Assembly: GCF_002295115.1 (NCBI RefSeq)
Contig: NZ_NSFV01000004.1
Coordinates: 434,001-498,000, forward strand
Reading direction: 5' to 3'
DNA from: Mesorhizobium sp. WSM4311
GTDB lineage: Bacteria; Pseudomonadota; Alphaproteobacteria; Rhizobiales; Rhizobiaceae
DNA: 64,000 nt
In this document: positions 19,191 through 28,348 of the stretch, in pieces
Numbering within the stretch: position 1 is the first letter of the stretch
Layout of the letters: every line of letters starts with the position of its first letter
Translations under genes and position numbers: made by a program
The notes under the pieces: generated by a model
What the model was told of the DNA's origin: nothing
Database searches by the model: none
What the model saw: only the letters and a program-made list of their open reading frames with translations

Positions 19191-20219
19191 ATGAAGGCGG
19201 TGCGGCTGGAGGCGGTGGGCAGCATTGCGCTGCGGGAAGTCGGCAAACCTGTCGCCGGCCCGGACGAGCTTCTGGTGCGGATCGAGGCCTGCGGCGTCTG
19301 CGGCACCGACCGGCATCTTTTCCACGGCGAATTTCCCTGCCGGCCGCCGGTGACGCCCGGACATGAATTTTCGGGCATCATCGAGGCGATCGGCAACGGT
19401 GTCTCCGGCTTTGCCGTCGGCGATCGTGTCACCGGCGATCCCAACATCGCCTGCGGACGGTGCCCGCATTGCCATGCCGGCCGGGTCAATCTCTGCCGCA
19501 ATCTCAATGCCATCGGCATCCACCGCGATGGCGGCTTTGCCGAGTATGTCGTGCTGCCGCAGAAACAGGCTTTCATCCTGCCCGCCGAATTGCCGCCGAC
19601 GCATGGCGCCTTCTGCGAGCCGCTCGGCTGCTGCCTGCATGGCGTCGACCTTGCCGAGATCAAGCCGGGCAGTTCGGTGATCGTGCTGGGCGGCGGCGTG
19701 ATCGGCCTGCTGACCGTGCAATTGGCAAAACTGGCCGGTGCCACGACCATCATTCTGTCGACCAGGCAGGCCTCGCGGCGCACGCTTGCCGAAGCGCTCG
19801 GCGCGACGGCGACGGTCGATCCTACCGCCGGCGACGTCATCGATGCCATCGCGGGACCCGCGGGCATGATGCCCGGAGGCGCCGACGTAGTGTTCGAATG
19901 CGCCGGCGTGCGCGATACCGTCGAGCAGTCGATGCGGCTGGCAAGGGCCGGCGGCACCGTCGTCATCGTCGGCGTGACGCCGCAAGGCATGAAGGCGGAA
20001 TTCGAGCCTTTCGACCTGCTGTTTCGGGAATTGAAGGTGGTCGGTTCGTTCCTCAATCCCTACACGCACCGCCGCGCCGCCCAATTGATCGCTTCGGGCG
20101 CGATCGAGATCGACCGGCTGATCTCCAGGCAGGTGCCGCTCGAAGAGGCGGTCGCCGTGATCGCCAACCCGCCGGCGCCCGGCGAGGTCAAGGTGCTGGT
20201 GGTGCCAGGTCGGGGCTGA
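19191..20219 (+). CDS. Zinc-dependent medium-chain alcohol/polyol dehydrogenase
   Basis: A 342-residue MDR-family dehydrogenase. Catalytic zinc ligands are visible at Cys37 (CGVCGTD) and His58-Glu59 (GHEF). Structural zinc cysteines are at 88, 91, 94 and 102 (CGRCPHCHAGRVNLC). The nucleotide-binding turn is VIVLGGGVIGLLTVQLA. It resembles threonine or sorbitol-type dehydrogenases, but the substrate cannot be fixed. The start MKAVRLEAVG lies 13 bases after the TRAP permease stop, so it belongs to that operon and may oxidise or reduce the transported acid or its product. Confidence 0.88.
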   Translation: MKAVRLEAVGSIALREVGKPVAGPDELLVRIEACGVCGTDRHLFHGEFPCRPPVTPGHEFSGIIEAIGNGVSGFAVGDRVTGDPNIACGRCPHCHAGRVNLCRNLNAIGIHRDGGFAEYVVLPQKQAFILPAELPPTHGAFCEPLGCCLHGVDLAEIKPGSSVIVLGGGVIGLLTVQLAKLAGATTIILSTRQASRRTLAEALGATATVDPTAGDVIDAIAGPAGMMPGGADVVFECAGVRDTVEQSMRLARAGGTVVIVGVTPQGMKAEFEPFDLLFRELKVVGSFLNPYTHRRAAQLIASGAIEIDRLISRQVPLEEAVAVIANPPAPGEVKVLVVPGRG

Positions 20220-20352
20220 ACCAAAGGCCAGTCGCGCCGGACCTGCTTGCCGTTACGCCGCCTGGCACGCGGCGGCTTTAAATCGACGACCTCTACTGCA
20301 TGGCGCCGGCGGAATACTGGTCGAGGTTAGTTCCTCGCCAATCTGAAAAGAA

Positions 20353-20379
20353 AGACCCCGGACGAGCTGCCCGGGGTCT
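20353..20379 (-). terminator. Intrinsic terminator after the TRAP binding protein
   Basis: A 9-base perfect stem (AGACCCCGG / CCGGGGTCT) with a 9-base loop. On the minus strand it is followed by TTCTTTTC. It lies 24 bases past the stop of the minus-strand TakP-like gene. Confidence 0.75.
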
Positions 20380-20403
20380 CTCGAACGAACGCGATGGGAC
20401 AGT

Positions 20404-21729
<1,326 letters not shown>

Positions 21730-21777
21730 CTATTTTGCAGGCAGGATATCCCTTGCCAGATGGAAAACAGACCCAAA

Positions 21778-22551
21778 ATGCACCAGCCGCTCGTCGCCAT
21801 ATCGACCGACGTCCGTCAGTTCGACAACTACACCTGGCATGCCGCCCCGCAGCAATATCTGGAAGCGGCGGTTGCCGGCGCCGACGTGTTCCCGCTGCTG
21901 GTGCCGTCGTTCGGTGACAGGCTCGACTTCGATGAACTGCTGTCCTCGGTCGACGGCGTCATGGTCACCGGCTCGAAATCCAACGTGCACCCCTCGCTTT
22001 ATGGTGGCGATGCCAGCGAAGCCAACGGCCCCTATGATCCGGCGCGCGACGCCACCACGCTGCCGCTGATCCGCCGGGCGATCGAGCGCGGCGTGCCGCT
22101 GCTTGCCATTTGCCGTGGCATCCAGGAGTTGAACGTGGCGCTCGGCGGCACGCTGGGCACCGAGATCCAGGAGCGCGAGGGTTCGCTCGACCACCGCGCG
22201 CCGGCGAGCGACCAACAGGACGAGCGCTTCGCCATCCACCAGACCATTTCGATCAAACCGGGCAGTTGCCTGGCCGGTGTGTTCGGCGCCGGCGAGATCA
22301 AGGTCAATTCACTGCACCGCCAGGCGATCGATCGGCTCGGGTCGAAGCTCGAGATCGAAGCGGTCGCCACGGACGGCACGGTCGAAGCGGTTTCGGTCAA
22401 GGGAGCACGCGCCTTCGCCGTCGGTGTCCAATGGCATCCGGAGTACTGGGTCAATTCGGACAGCAACTCGGCCAAGATTTTTCGCGCCTTCGGCGATGCG
22501 GTGCGCCTGCACGCCGCCGCGAAGGCTGGCTCGCGGGCCGCGGCGGAGTAA
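21778..22551 (+). CDS. Class I glutamine amidotransferase-like hydrolase (gamma-glutamyl-GABA hydrolase family)
   Basis: A 257-residue peptidase C26 family protein, related to PuuD-type gamma-glutamyl-GABA hydrolase. It carries the nucleophile block ICRGIQELNVALGGTL and the catalytic His-Glu pair in GVQWHPEYW. The early block MVTGSKSNVHPSLYGG matches the substrate-side loop of the family. The role would be removing glutamate from gamma-glutamylated amines. An ATG at 21760 is an alternative start; neither has a strong ribosome site. It is divergent from takP. A glutamine-synthetase-like ligase that could make its substrate lies at 36.9-38.3 kb. Confidence 0.85.
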   Translation: MHQPLVAISTDVRQFDNYTWHAAPQQYLEAAVAGADVFPLLVPSFGDRLDFDELLSSVDGVMVTGSKSNVHPSLYGGDASEANGPYDPARDATTLPLIRRAIERGVPLLAICRGIQELNVALGGTLGTEIQEREGSLDHRAPASDQQDERFAIHQTISIKPGSCLAGVFGAGEIKVNSLHRQAIDRLGSKLEIEAVATDGTVEAVSVKGARAFAVGVQWHPEYWVNSDSNSAKIFRAFGDAVRLHAAAKAGSRAAAE

Positions 22552-22950
22552 TCAGCCGCCGGTGTTGCGGTCGCCCGCCAGCGACAGCAAGGGCGTGGCA
22601 GGCGCATAGGATTCGTAACCGTCGCCATCAGCCACGGCGAAGGTGACAATCGGGTCGATGCCGTTGGCGCTGAAGGCGACCGTGCCGTCATTCTGCTGGC
22701 GCCAGAACTTTGCCCGTTCTATGCCAGGCATCAGACGACGGCATGTCGAAGCAACAGTGAGCAGGGACAGGCCATCCGAAATTTCGGCCCCGCGGCTCAC
22801 CGCGCAGGCCCTCTCATCGCCATTGGCGACCAGCCTGTAGGTGTTGGATGGCGTGACCTCGTCGGCGACGCTTTCCCCATTGCCGTCATGAAACAGATGA
22901 ACGCCGCCAAACAAGGCGGCGGCGGCGATCAATGCGAAAAGCGTTTTCAT
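22552..22950 (-). CDS. Secreted protein resembling AprI/Inh protease inhibitors
   Basis: A 132-residue protein with an N-terminal signal or anchor (MKTLFALIAAAALFGGV). A small beta-rich domain contains two cysteines (ERACAVSRGA and ASTCRRLM). The order Y-R-L-V, Cys, LSLLTV, Cys, then FWRQQNDGTVAFS resembles the Inh/AprI metalloprotease inhibitor fold, a small beta barrel with one disulfide. This resemblance is my reading and not proven. No protease gene is adjacent. Its stop directly abuts the stop of the convergent amidotransferase-like gene. Confidence 0.55.
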   Translation of the reverse strand: MKTLFALIAAAALFGGVHLFHDGNGESVADEVTPSNTYRLVANGDERACAVSRGAEISDGLSLLTVASTCRRLMPGIERAKFWRQQNDGTVAFSANGIDPIVTFAVADGDGYESYAPATPLLSLAGDRNTGG

Positions 22951-23069
22951 TCTGTCTCATCCACGCACACGGGCAGGATGGAGAATGATTTCAAAGGGTT
23001 AAGCTGGCGTTAATAAATGTGGCGGAGCCACTGCCGGTGTCAACGAATGCCGAAGACGAAACCGTGGAA

Positions 23070-23654
23070 CTATTGCGGGACGGTCGGCGGATAGCGATCT
23101 GAAAGGAGTTTGAAGAGCCACTCGCGCTCGACATCGGTGGCTGCCGAACCAATCTCGACCCTCTGGGCACCAGCGTCGACCGTCAGGCGATTGCGAGTAT
23201 CGCCGTCGCGAAGTCTCAGCGATTTGAGCTGCATCCGGTCGAACCGGCGCTCGGTCCGCTTCGAAAACAGCTGCGTCCAGGCGGAGGCGCCGTAGGATGG
23301 CATCTTGAACGGCGGCAACCCAGGGTCATGGCTGACCCCGGCCGCATCGAGCCTTATCACTTCGGGCACGGAGCGCCGGAAAATGCGGCGAACCATGAGC
23401 ATTGCGAAGATGCCGCCGACTGTCCAAGCGCAGAGCCAGAAGGCAACAAACGCCATAGGTCCGCCGAACGGCCTGGTCACGAGCTGATATGCGGCTGTCA
23501 TCTCACCGAAGGCCCAACCACCTAGCCAGCAAAGAACGAATATGCCGATCAGGTAGTTGGCGAAGGGCCGCCTTGGATACGGAATTGAAATGATCTGGTC
23601 CCGGCCATTGGTGGCGACCAAAATCGTGGAATTGTCAGGCGGCTTCACCGTCAT
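23070..23654 (-). CDS. Two-helix membrane protein of unknown function
   Basis: A 194-residue protein. Residues about 30-52 and 65-92 form two hydrophobic segments separated by a short loop. A soluble C-terminal half follows, with alternating polar and hydrophobic residues (VIRLDAAGVSHDPG, LRLRDGDTRNRLTVDAG) that could fold as a small beta domain. The layout resembles proteins with a PH-like domain after a membrane hairpin, but I do not recognise a family. It starts 12 bases after the 2-hydroxyacid dehydrogenase stop and may share that operon. Confidence 0.65.
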   Translation of the reverse strand: MTVKPPDNSTILVATNGRDQIISIPYPRRPFANYLIGIFVLCWLGGWAFGEMTAAYQLVTRPFGGPMAFVAFWLCAWTVGGIFAMLMVRRIFRRSVPEVIRLDAAGVSHDPGLPPFKMPSYGASAWTQLFSKRTERRFDRMQLKSLRLRDGDTRNRLTVDAGAQRVEIGSAATDVEREWLFKLLSDRYPPTVPQ

Positions 23655-23666
23655 CGGTTTGCTTCG

Positions 23667-24650
23667 CTAGCCGCGAGCCTTCACATGCGCCGTCTCCGGC
23701 ACCGGCGTCAGCGGACGGCGCTCGGTGAACCAGGACACCAGATTGTCGACGCACAGATCGGCCATGGCGCGGCGTGTGTGCTCCGAGGCCGAGCCGACAT
23801 GCGGCAACAGGGAGGCGTTGGGGGCGTCGAGCAGCGCCTTGGGCACATTCGGCTCGTCGGCGAAGACGTCGAGCCCCGCGGCGGCGATGGTGCCGCCGGC
23901 AAGCGCCGCCGCGAGTGCCGCCTCGTCGACGGTGCTGCCGCGGCCGATATTGACGAAGACGCCGTTGGCGCCAAGCGCCGACAGGATCTCGGCATTGACC
24001 GCCTTCTGCGTAGAAGCGCCACCAGGCGCCACCGAAATCAGCGTATCGACCGCTTCCGCAAGACCTTTCAGCGTCGGGTGATACTGATACGCAAGACCTT
24101 CGACGCGACGCCGATTGTGATAGGCGACCGGCAGGCCGAACGCCTCGAGCCGCCGGGCGATGGCCTGTCCGATGCGGCCCATGCCGAAAATCCCGACGCG
24201 GCGGGCGCGCAAGGTCAGCCGGCTCAGCGGATAGTTGCCCTTGCGCACCCAGCTGCCGTCGCGCAGCCAGTTTTCCGCGCGCGGCAGGTCGCGGATCGTG
24301 TTGATCAAAAGCCCGACCGCGGTGTCGGCGACCTCCTCGGTCAGCACGTCGGGCGTGTTGGTGACCATGATGTTCTTCGCCGCCGCATGGCCGACATCGA
24401 CCGAATCATAGCCGACGCCGAAGGAGGCGATGAGTTCGAGATTGGGCAGCGCATCCATCATAGCCGCGCTGATGCCGGCAAAGGAAGCAATGCCACGCAC
24501 CATGCGGCGCATCTCGTCGGTGACCAGCGCCGGATCGGCGCGCTCGATCCTGATCTGTTTGAAGGTACGGTCGATGCGCCGGACGGCATGGTCGCTGAAG
24601 TCCGCCGGCACCAGAATGGCGACGGCTTGCAGCTGTTCGGCCTTGGTCAT
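23667..24650 (-). CDS. D-2-hydroxyacid dehydrogenase (NAD(P)-dependent)
   Basis: A 327-residue member of the D-isomer 2-hydroxyacid dehydrogenase family, which reduces 2-oxoacids such as glyoxylate or hydroxypyruvate. The nucleotide motif is GIFGMGRIGQAIARRL, followed by the NRRR segment that suggests NADPH preference. The catalytic Arg, Glu and His are in NIGRGSTVDE, DVFADEP and LPHVGSAS. The start overlaps the LacI regulator stop by four bases (ATGA), so the two are co-translated and the regulator probably controls it. Confidence 0.92.
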   Translation of the reverse strand: MTKAEQLQAVAILVPADFSDHAVRRIDRTFKQIRIERADPALVTDEMRRMVRGIASFAGISAAMMDALPNLELIASFGVGYDSVDVGHAAAKNIMVTNTPDVLTEEVADTAVGLLINTIRDLPRAENWLRDGSWVRKGNYPLSRLTLRARRVGIFGMGRIGQAIARRLEAFGLPVAYHNRRRVEGLAYQYHPTLKGLAEAVDTLISVAPGGASTQKAVNAEILSALGANGVFVNIGRGSTVDEAALAAALAGGTIAAAGLDVFADEPNVPKALLDAPNASLLPHVGSASEHTRRAMADLCVDNLVSWFTERRPLTPVPETAHVKARG

Positions 24651-25669
24651 GCCCGCTCCACCGGCTTGCCGGTCGACTGGCGCACATGCAGCTCCGGCTT
24701 GATCAATTCCTGCGAGGGCCGCACCGTCTGCCCATTGAGCTTGTCGAGCAGCGCGCTGGCGGCGCGGCGGCCGACCTCGCGCTGGCCGTTCCAGACGGTG
24801 GTCAGCGCCGGCGTGGCGATCGCCGCCTCCTCGAGATCGTCATAGCCGGTGACGGAGATGTCGATGCCCGGCACCAGGCCGGCGCGCGCAATGCCGTTCA
24901 TCAGGCCGATGGCGACGAGGTCGTTCCAGCAGCAGGCGGCGGTCGGTCTGTCCTTCAGCGCCAGGAACTGCCCGGCGGCCTCGAAGCCGGCCTGCTTGGT
25001 GCGCGGACCGGCGATGCGCCAGGACGGCCTGACTTCGAGCCCTGCCGCCTCCATGGCGTTGACATAGCCCTGATAGCGGTCGCGGCCGGTCGAGGTCTGG
25101 TCGGTGCCGCCGATCATGGCGATGCGCTTGTGGCCGAGCGAGATCAGATGGTTGGTGGCAAGCCCGGTGCCATAGGAATCGTCGCCGCGAAACACCGGCA
25201 CGTCGGCGCCCTCGACGGTGCGGGCGATCAGCACCGCCGGCAGGCCGTTTTCCTCGGCCATCAGTATGTCGGCGGCCGGGGTGCCGATGGCCGGCGACAT
25301 GATGACGCCGTCGGCGCCGAGCTGCAGCAGCGTGTCGATGAAGGTGCGCTGCTTTTCGAGCTGGTCGTAGTGATTGGACAGGATGAAGGTCTGCCGGCTG
25401 CGGTCGAGCTCGCTCTCGATCGAGCGCAGGATCTCGGCGAAGAACGGGTTCATGATGTCGTGCACGACGACGCCGACAATGCCCGAACGCGAGGTGCGCA
25501 GGCTGGCGGCGCGGCGGTTGTAGATATAGCCGATAGCGCGCGCATGTTCCTTGATGCGGTCGCGCGTCGCGCCGGCCACCAGCGGGCTATCGCGCAACGC
25601 CAGCGACACGGTGGCCGTGGACACGCCGAGTGCATCGGCGATCGTCGAAAGCTTGATTTTTTGTGCCAG
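24647..25669 (-). CDS. LacI-family regulator; apparent CTG start
   Basis: A LacI/GalR repressor with a helix-turn-helix (LSTIADALGVSTATVSLALR) at the very N-terminus. A hinge and a periplasmic-binding-like effector domain follow (VVVHDIMNPFFAEI, TAACCWNDLVAIGLM, VTGYDD). The conventional GTG at 25624 would cut the helix-turn-helix in half. Upstream, the frame stays open to a TGA near 25757 with no ATG, GTG or TTG. The likely start is CTG at 25669 (Leu-Ala-Gln-Lys-Ile-Lys), with GGGGAG about ten bases before it, giving 340 residues. It overlaps the hydroxyacid dehydrogenase gene by four bases. Confidence 0.85.
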   Translation of the reverse strand: MAQKIKLSTIADALGVSTATVSLALRDSPLVAGATRDRIKEHARAIGYIYNRRAASLRTSRSGIVGVVVHDIMNPFFAEILRSIESELDRSRQTFILSNHYDQLEKQRTFIDTLLQLGADGVIMSPAIGTPAADILMAEENGLPAVLIARTVEGADVPVFRGDDSYGTGLATNHLISLGHKRIAMIGGTDQTSTGRDRYQGYVNAMEAAGLEVRPSWRIAGPRTKQAGFEAAGQFLALKDRPTAACCWNDLVAIGLMNGIARAGLVPGIDISVTGYDDLEEAAIATPALTTVWNGQREVGRRAASALLDKLNGQTVRPSQELIKPELHVRQSTGKPVERA

Positions 25670-25703
25670 CGCCTTGCGCTCCCCGAACGAGCTGAATTGC
25701 GAC

Positions 25704-25716
25704 TTAAACTGTTTAA
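25704..25716. promoter_or_regulatory. Candidate LacI-family operator
   Basis: A palindrome TTAAAC-T-GTTTAA lies 35-47 bases upstream of the proposed CTG start of the LacI gene. Size and symmetry suit a LacI-family dimer, and the place suits autorepression. The odd centre is less typical than the usual CG centre. Binding is inferred. Confidence 0.45.
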
Positions 25717-25747
25717 AGGCGGCGTTATGCCACCGATCGGGGGCAAA

Positions 25748-26689
25748 TCAAAGTTTTTTTGCCAGCGCCTCGGCCTCGACATCGGAGGCCGCGCGGCTCC
25801 GCAGCCGAAGCCGGTGCTCGCGATGGACGATGTAGAGGCCGCTGGCAACGATGATGGCGGCGCCGACCAGCGTCCAGCGATCCGGGAACTGCTTGAAGAT
25901 GATCCAGCCGGAAATGATCATCCAGACCATCTGCGAATAGGGATAGGGCGCCAGTGCCGTGGTCGTCGCCAGCCGATAGGCCTGGACCAGAAGCCAGTGC
26001 CCGACACCGCCGAACACGCCAAGCATGAGCAGGATGAACCAGTGCCAGCCATCATGCGGCAGCGAGAAGGAAAACGGCAGCATGGGCAAAAGCAGCACCG
26101 TCGGCGCCAGCGCCGAAAACAGGATCAGGCTTTCCGACGTCTCCGTCGACGACATGCGGCGCGTCATGATGACATAGAAGCAGTTCGACAGCATCGAGCC
26201 GAGTGCGAAGAGATGGCCGATGCCGAAGACGCCGACACCTGGCCTTGTGATGATGAGGACCCCGGCGAACGCGGCCAGAATGGCCAGCCAGCGCCGCCAG
26301 CCGGCCCATTCGCCGAGCAGCGGGCCGGCAAGCGCGGTGATCACCATCGGCCCGAAGAAATAGATCGACGTCGTCTCGGCCAGTTGCAGGGAGCGCAGGG
26401 CCAGGATGTTGCACATGGTCGAGCCGAACAGGAACACGCCGCGCAGCACATGCGCCGGCAGGTTGACCGGGCGAAACCGCAGCGGATCGCGCCAGCCGCG
26501 CAGGAGGGTGCCGACCAGCACGACATGCACGGCAAAGCGCACCCAGGCAACGATCAGCGCCGAAACGCCCGCAAGGACGAGATATTTGCTCGAGGTGTCG
26601 AGGAAGGTGAAGAAGACATAGGTGGTAAGCATGCACAGGATCGCCACCGGCGGCGTCGCGCTTTCGACGTATCTTTGGGAAGCATTCAC
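25748..26689 (-). CDS. EamA/DMT-family transporter
   Basis: About 313 residues from the GTG at 26689, forming two EamA repeats of about five membrane segments each. Visible blocks include YVFFTFLDTSSKYLV, LALRSLQLAETTSIYFFGPM (the first-repeat signature) and QAYRLATTTALAPYPYSQMV (the second). The family exports metabolites and drugs; the substrate is unknown. The frame is also open from a TTG at 26776, and no candidate start has a strong ribosome site, so the start is uncertain. The stop lies 79 bases before the LacI gene's CTG. Confidence 0.87.
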   Translation of the reverse strand: MNASQRYVESATPPVAILCMLTTYVFFTFLDTSSKYLVLAGVSALIVAWVRFAVHVVLVGTLLRGWRDPLRFRPVNLPAHVLRGVFLFGSTMCNILALRSLQLAETTSIYFFGPMVITALAGPLLGEWAGWRRWLAILAAFAGVLIITRPGVGVFGIGHLFALGSMLSNCFYVIMTRRMSSTETSESLILFSALAPTVLLLPMLPFSFSLPHDGWHWFILLMLGVFGGVGHWLLVQAYRLATTTALAPYPYSQMVWMIISGWIIFKQFPDRWTLVGAAIIVASGLYIVHREHRLRLRSRAASDVEAEALAKKL

Positions 26690-26888
26690 TTGCAGGCCGG
26701 AGGAAAAGCTGGGCTGAAGCGCACCTTTGCGGGAATTGTCGCTTGCCGGCAAAGCCAAAAGCGCCTGGCACAACAAGACGTTCCGACAGGCTTAGCCCCG
26801 TCTCGCATGCGATGGCCCAAACCGCCATCGCCGCCTGGGTCAGGCCTCAGCCTGGCCGCATGTCGATCGGCGTCGCAACCATGCTGCC

Positions 26889-26917
26889 TTGACGACACGC
26901 ATCTTTTGCGCCTAGCT
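26889..26917 (+). promoter_or_regulatory. Predicted promoter of the leader peptide
   Basis: TTGACG (26889-26894), 17 bases, then CTAGCT (26912-26917). A transcript starting about seven bases later would begin almost at the leader ATG at 26926, giving a leaderless peptide. The -10 match is only fair, so this is a prediction. Confidence 0.4.
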
Positions 26918-26925
26918 CTGATCCC

Positions 26926-26982
26926 ATGAACATCGCAATGGCTTTGGTCGTCGTAAGGGAGCGCATGGGCAGGATGGTGTAA
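26926..26982 (+). CDS. Predicted 18-residue regulatory leader peptide
   Basis: A frame of 18 codons reads MNIAMALVVVRERMGRMV and ends in TAA. It has Leu followed by three consecutive Val codons (GTC GTC GTA, 26947-26955), like leader peptides of branched-chain amino acid attenuators. No Shine-Dalgarno site precedes it, but the predicted promoter would make the mRNA begin near the ATG, as reported for the leaderless trpL of Sinorhizobium. Hairpins and an intrinsic terminator follow at once, so a ribosome stalling role is likely. An internal ATG at 26938 is an alternative start. Confidence 0.55.
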   Translation: MNIAMALVVVRERMGRMV

Positions 26983-27014
26983 CCATCCGGCGAAAGCACC
27001 CATGCGCGGTAAGC

Positions 27015-27038
27015 AGGCTCCTGACGGGGCCTTTTTTT
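27015..27038 (+). terminator. Intrinsic terminator inside the MFS leader
   Basis: A stem AGGCTCC / GGGGCCT with a TGAC loop, including one G-U pair, is followed by seven consecutive T residues (27032-27038). It stands between the leader peptide and the MFS gene on the same strand and would stop most transcription unless an alternative fold forms. Confidence 0.75.
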
Positions 27039-27103
27039 ATGCCCGGAATTCGGGCCACCCGTCAGACCCCTCACTTCAATCCCCCGACAAGGCGAGCGAG
27101 ATC

Positions 27104-28342
27104 ATGGCGAGCGACAACCCCATTCGGCGTCCGGCTATAGGCACAATCGGTAGCACGAGGGTCTCCGAACCGGCTGCTCCACCCCGACTGATTACACTTA
27201 TCCTGCTTTCGGCTCTTGCCGTGTTGCCGGTGAACATGATTTTGCCGTCGCTGCCGAACATTGCCGTAACGTTTCATGCCGATTTCGCCTTGGTCAATCT
27301 GTCGGTTGCCGGCTTTGCGATCATCACCGCCGTCATGGAGGCCATCGGGGGTGTAATATCGGACCGATTTGGGCGCAGGCCGGTCGTCCTGGCATCTCTC
27401 TCGATCTTCGTCGCGGCGTCCATCGGCTGCGCTGTGGCTCCTAATATCGGCACCTTCCTTCTGTTTCGCGCGATGCAGGCGTGCATCGGCCCCTGCTATT
27501 CGGTCGCTCTGGTGATCATCAAGGAGACATCGGACGAGCGCGAAGCCGCCAGCAAATTCGGTTATCTCGCCATGGGGTGGGCGCTCGCGCCCATGGTCGG
27601 TCCTTTGTTCGGCGGTTCCCTGGACGAACTGTTCGGATGGCGGTCAAGTTTCGTTGTCTTTGCGATCCTGGGTGCAGCCGCCTTCGCCCTATCCATGCGC
27701 GAGATCAGAAGAATTCCATTGCCGAGATCGCGTGGGAATTACGTTGTCGCCTATGGGCTTCTCCTGCGTTCGGCGCGGTTTTGGGCTTACACGCTGTGCA
27801 TGGCTGCCTCGATGGGCGTCCTTTACGTCTTCCTGGGAGGAGCGCCATTGGTCGTCGGCGACGAGCTCGGTAGGTCAAGCGCGAAGCTCGGCTTCTACAT
27901 GGGATTGGTCCCTACCGGTTTCATTCTCGGCAGCTATCTGGCCGGGCGCTACGCCTCGAAAACCTCGCTGGGCGCCATACTCGTTCTTGCGCGCCTCCTG
28001 ACCTGCGCCGGTCTGCTGGCCGGCCTGGCCCTGTCAAGCCTTGGTATCACGCACGTCCTGGCCTTCTTTGGGCCTTGCTTGTTCATCGGCGTCGGCAATG
28101 GATTGACCATGCCCGCGGCCAACAGCGGCGCCTTGTCCGTACGACCGGATCTGGTCGGCACCGCCGCGGGACTGGCTGCCGCGATGCGGATCGGCGGCGG
28201 GGCGCTCATAGCCTCCATCGCCGGCCTCTTCCTGGCGAGGTCGATCCCCGCGCTGTTCGTGACGATGCTGATATCAGCGGCCCTCGCATTGCTGGCGGCG
28301 CTGTATGCAGCTGCTCTCGATCGGCGGCAGCCAGCCGATTGA
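27104..28342 (+). CDS. MFS exporter, Bcr/CflA-like drug resistance type
   Basis: A 412-residue major facilitator with twelve probable membrane segments. Motif A is present (GGVISDRFGRRPVVL) and the loop region IIKETSDEREAASKFGYL resembles the Bcr/CflA drug and sulfonamide/bicyclomycin exporters. The start MASDNPIRR is chosen; the frame is open about 100 bases further, but that stretch runs through the attenuator. Regulation through the preceding leader peptide and terminator is suggested. The substrate could be a drug or an amino acid. Confidence 0.88.
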   Translation: MASDNPIRRPAIGTIGSTRVSEPAAPPRLITLILLSALAVLPVNMILPSLPNIAVTFHADFALVNLSVAGFAIITAVMEAIGGVISDRFGRRPVVLASLSIFVAASIGCAVAPNIGTFLLFRAMQACIGPCYSVALVIIKETSDEREAASKFGYLAMGWALAPMVGPLFGGSLDELFGWRSSFVVFAILGAAAFALSMREIRRIPLPRSRGNYVVAYGLLLRSARFWAYTLCMAASMGVLYVFLGGAPLVVGDELGRSSAKLGFYMGLVPTGFILGSYLAGRYASKTSLGAILVLARLLTCAGLLAGLALSSLGITHVLAFFGPCLFIGVGNGLTMPAANSGALSVRPDLVGTAAGLAAAMRIGGGALIASIAGLFLARSIPALFVTMLISAALALLAALYAAALDRRQPAD

Positions 28343-28348
28343 GTGTCG

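Larger units (their letters stand above)
26926..27040 (+). promoter_or_regulatory. Attenuator-like leader upstream of the MFS exporter
   Basis: After the leader peptide's Val codons there is a 9-base perfect stem GCGCATGGG / CCCATGCGC (26961-26969 with 26999-27007). It encloses a second stem GGATGGT / ACCATCC (26972-26978 with 26982-26988) whose loop region holds the leader stop codon. An intrinsic terminator follows at 27015-27038. GGAGC at 26958-26962 could instead pair with GCTCC at 27017-27021, which would break both the outer stem and the terminator. The MFS start is 66 bases past the T-run. The layout fits transcription attenuation; the signal sensed is unknown. Confidence 0.6.

Noticed and set aside
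17849..20056. A 735-codon open frame on the minus strand
   Set aside because: Antisense to the TRAP permease and alcohol dehydrogenase genes, both strongly supported, and low-complexity in composition.
24686..26929. A 747-codon open frame on the plus strand
   Set aside because: Antisense to the LacI and EamA genes; composition rich in Arg, Gln, His and Ala with no family match. Treated as a shadow.
26926..27040. Structured leader considered as a known metabolite riboswitch or 4.5S RNA
   Set aside because: None of the conserved cores I know (cobalamin, TPP, FMN, SAM-II, fluoride, guanidine, SRP GGAAG tetraloop region) is present; a translated leader with terminator explains it better.
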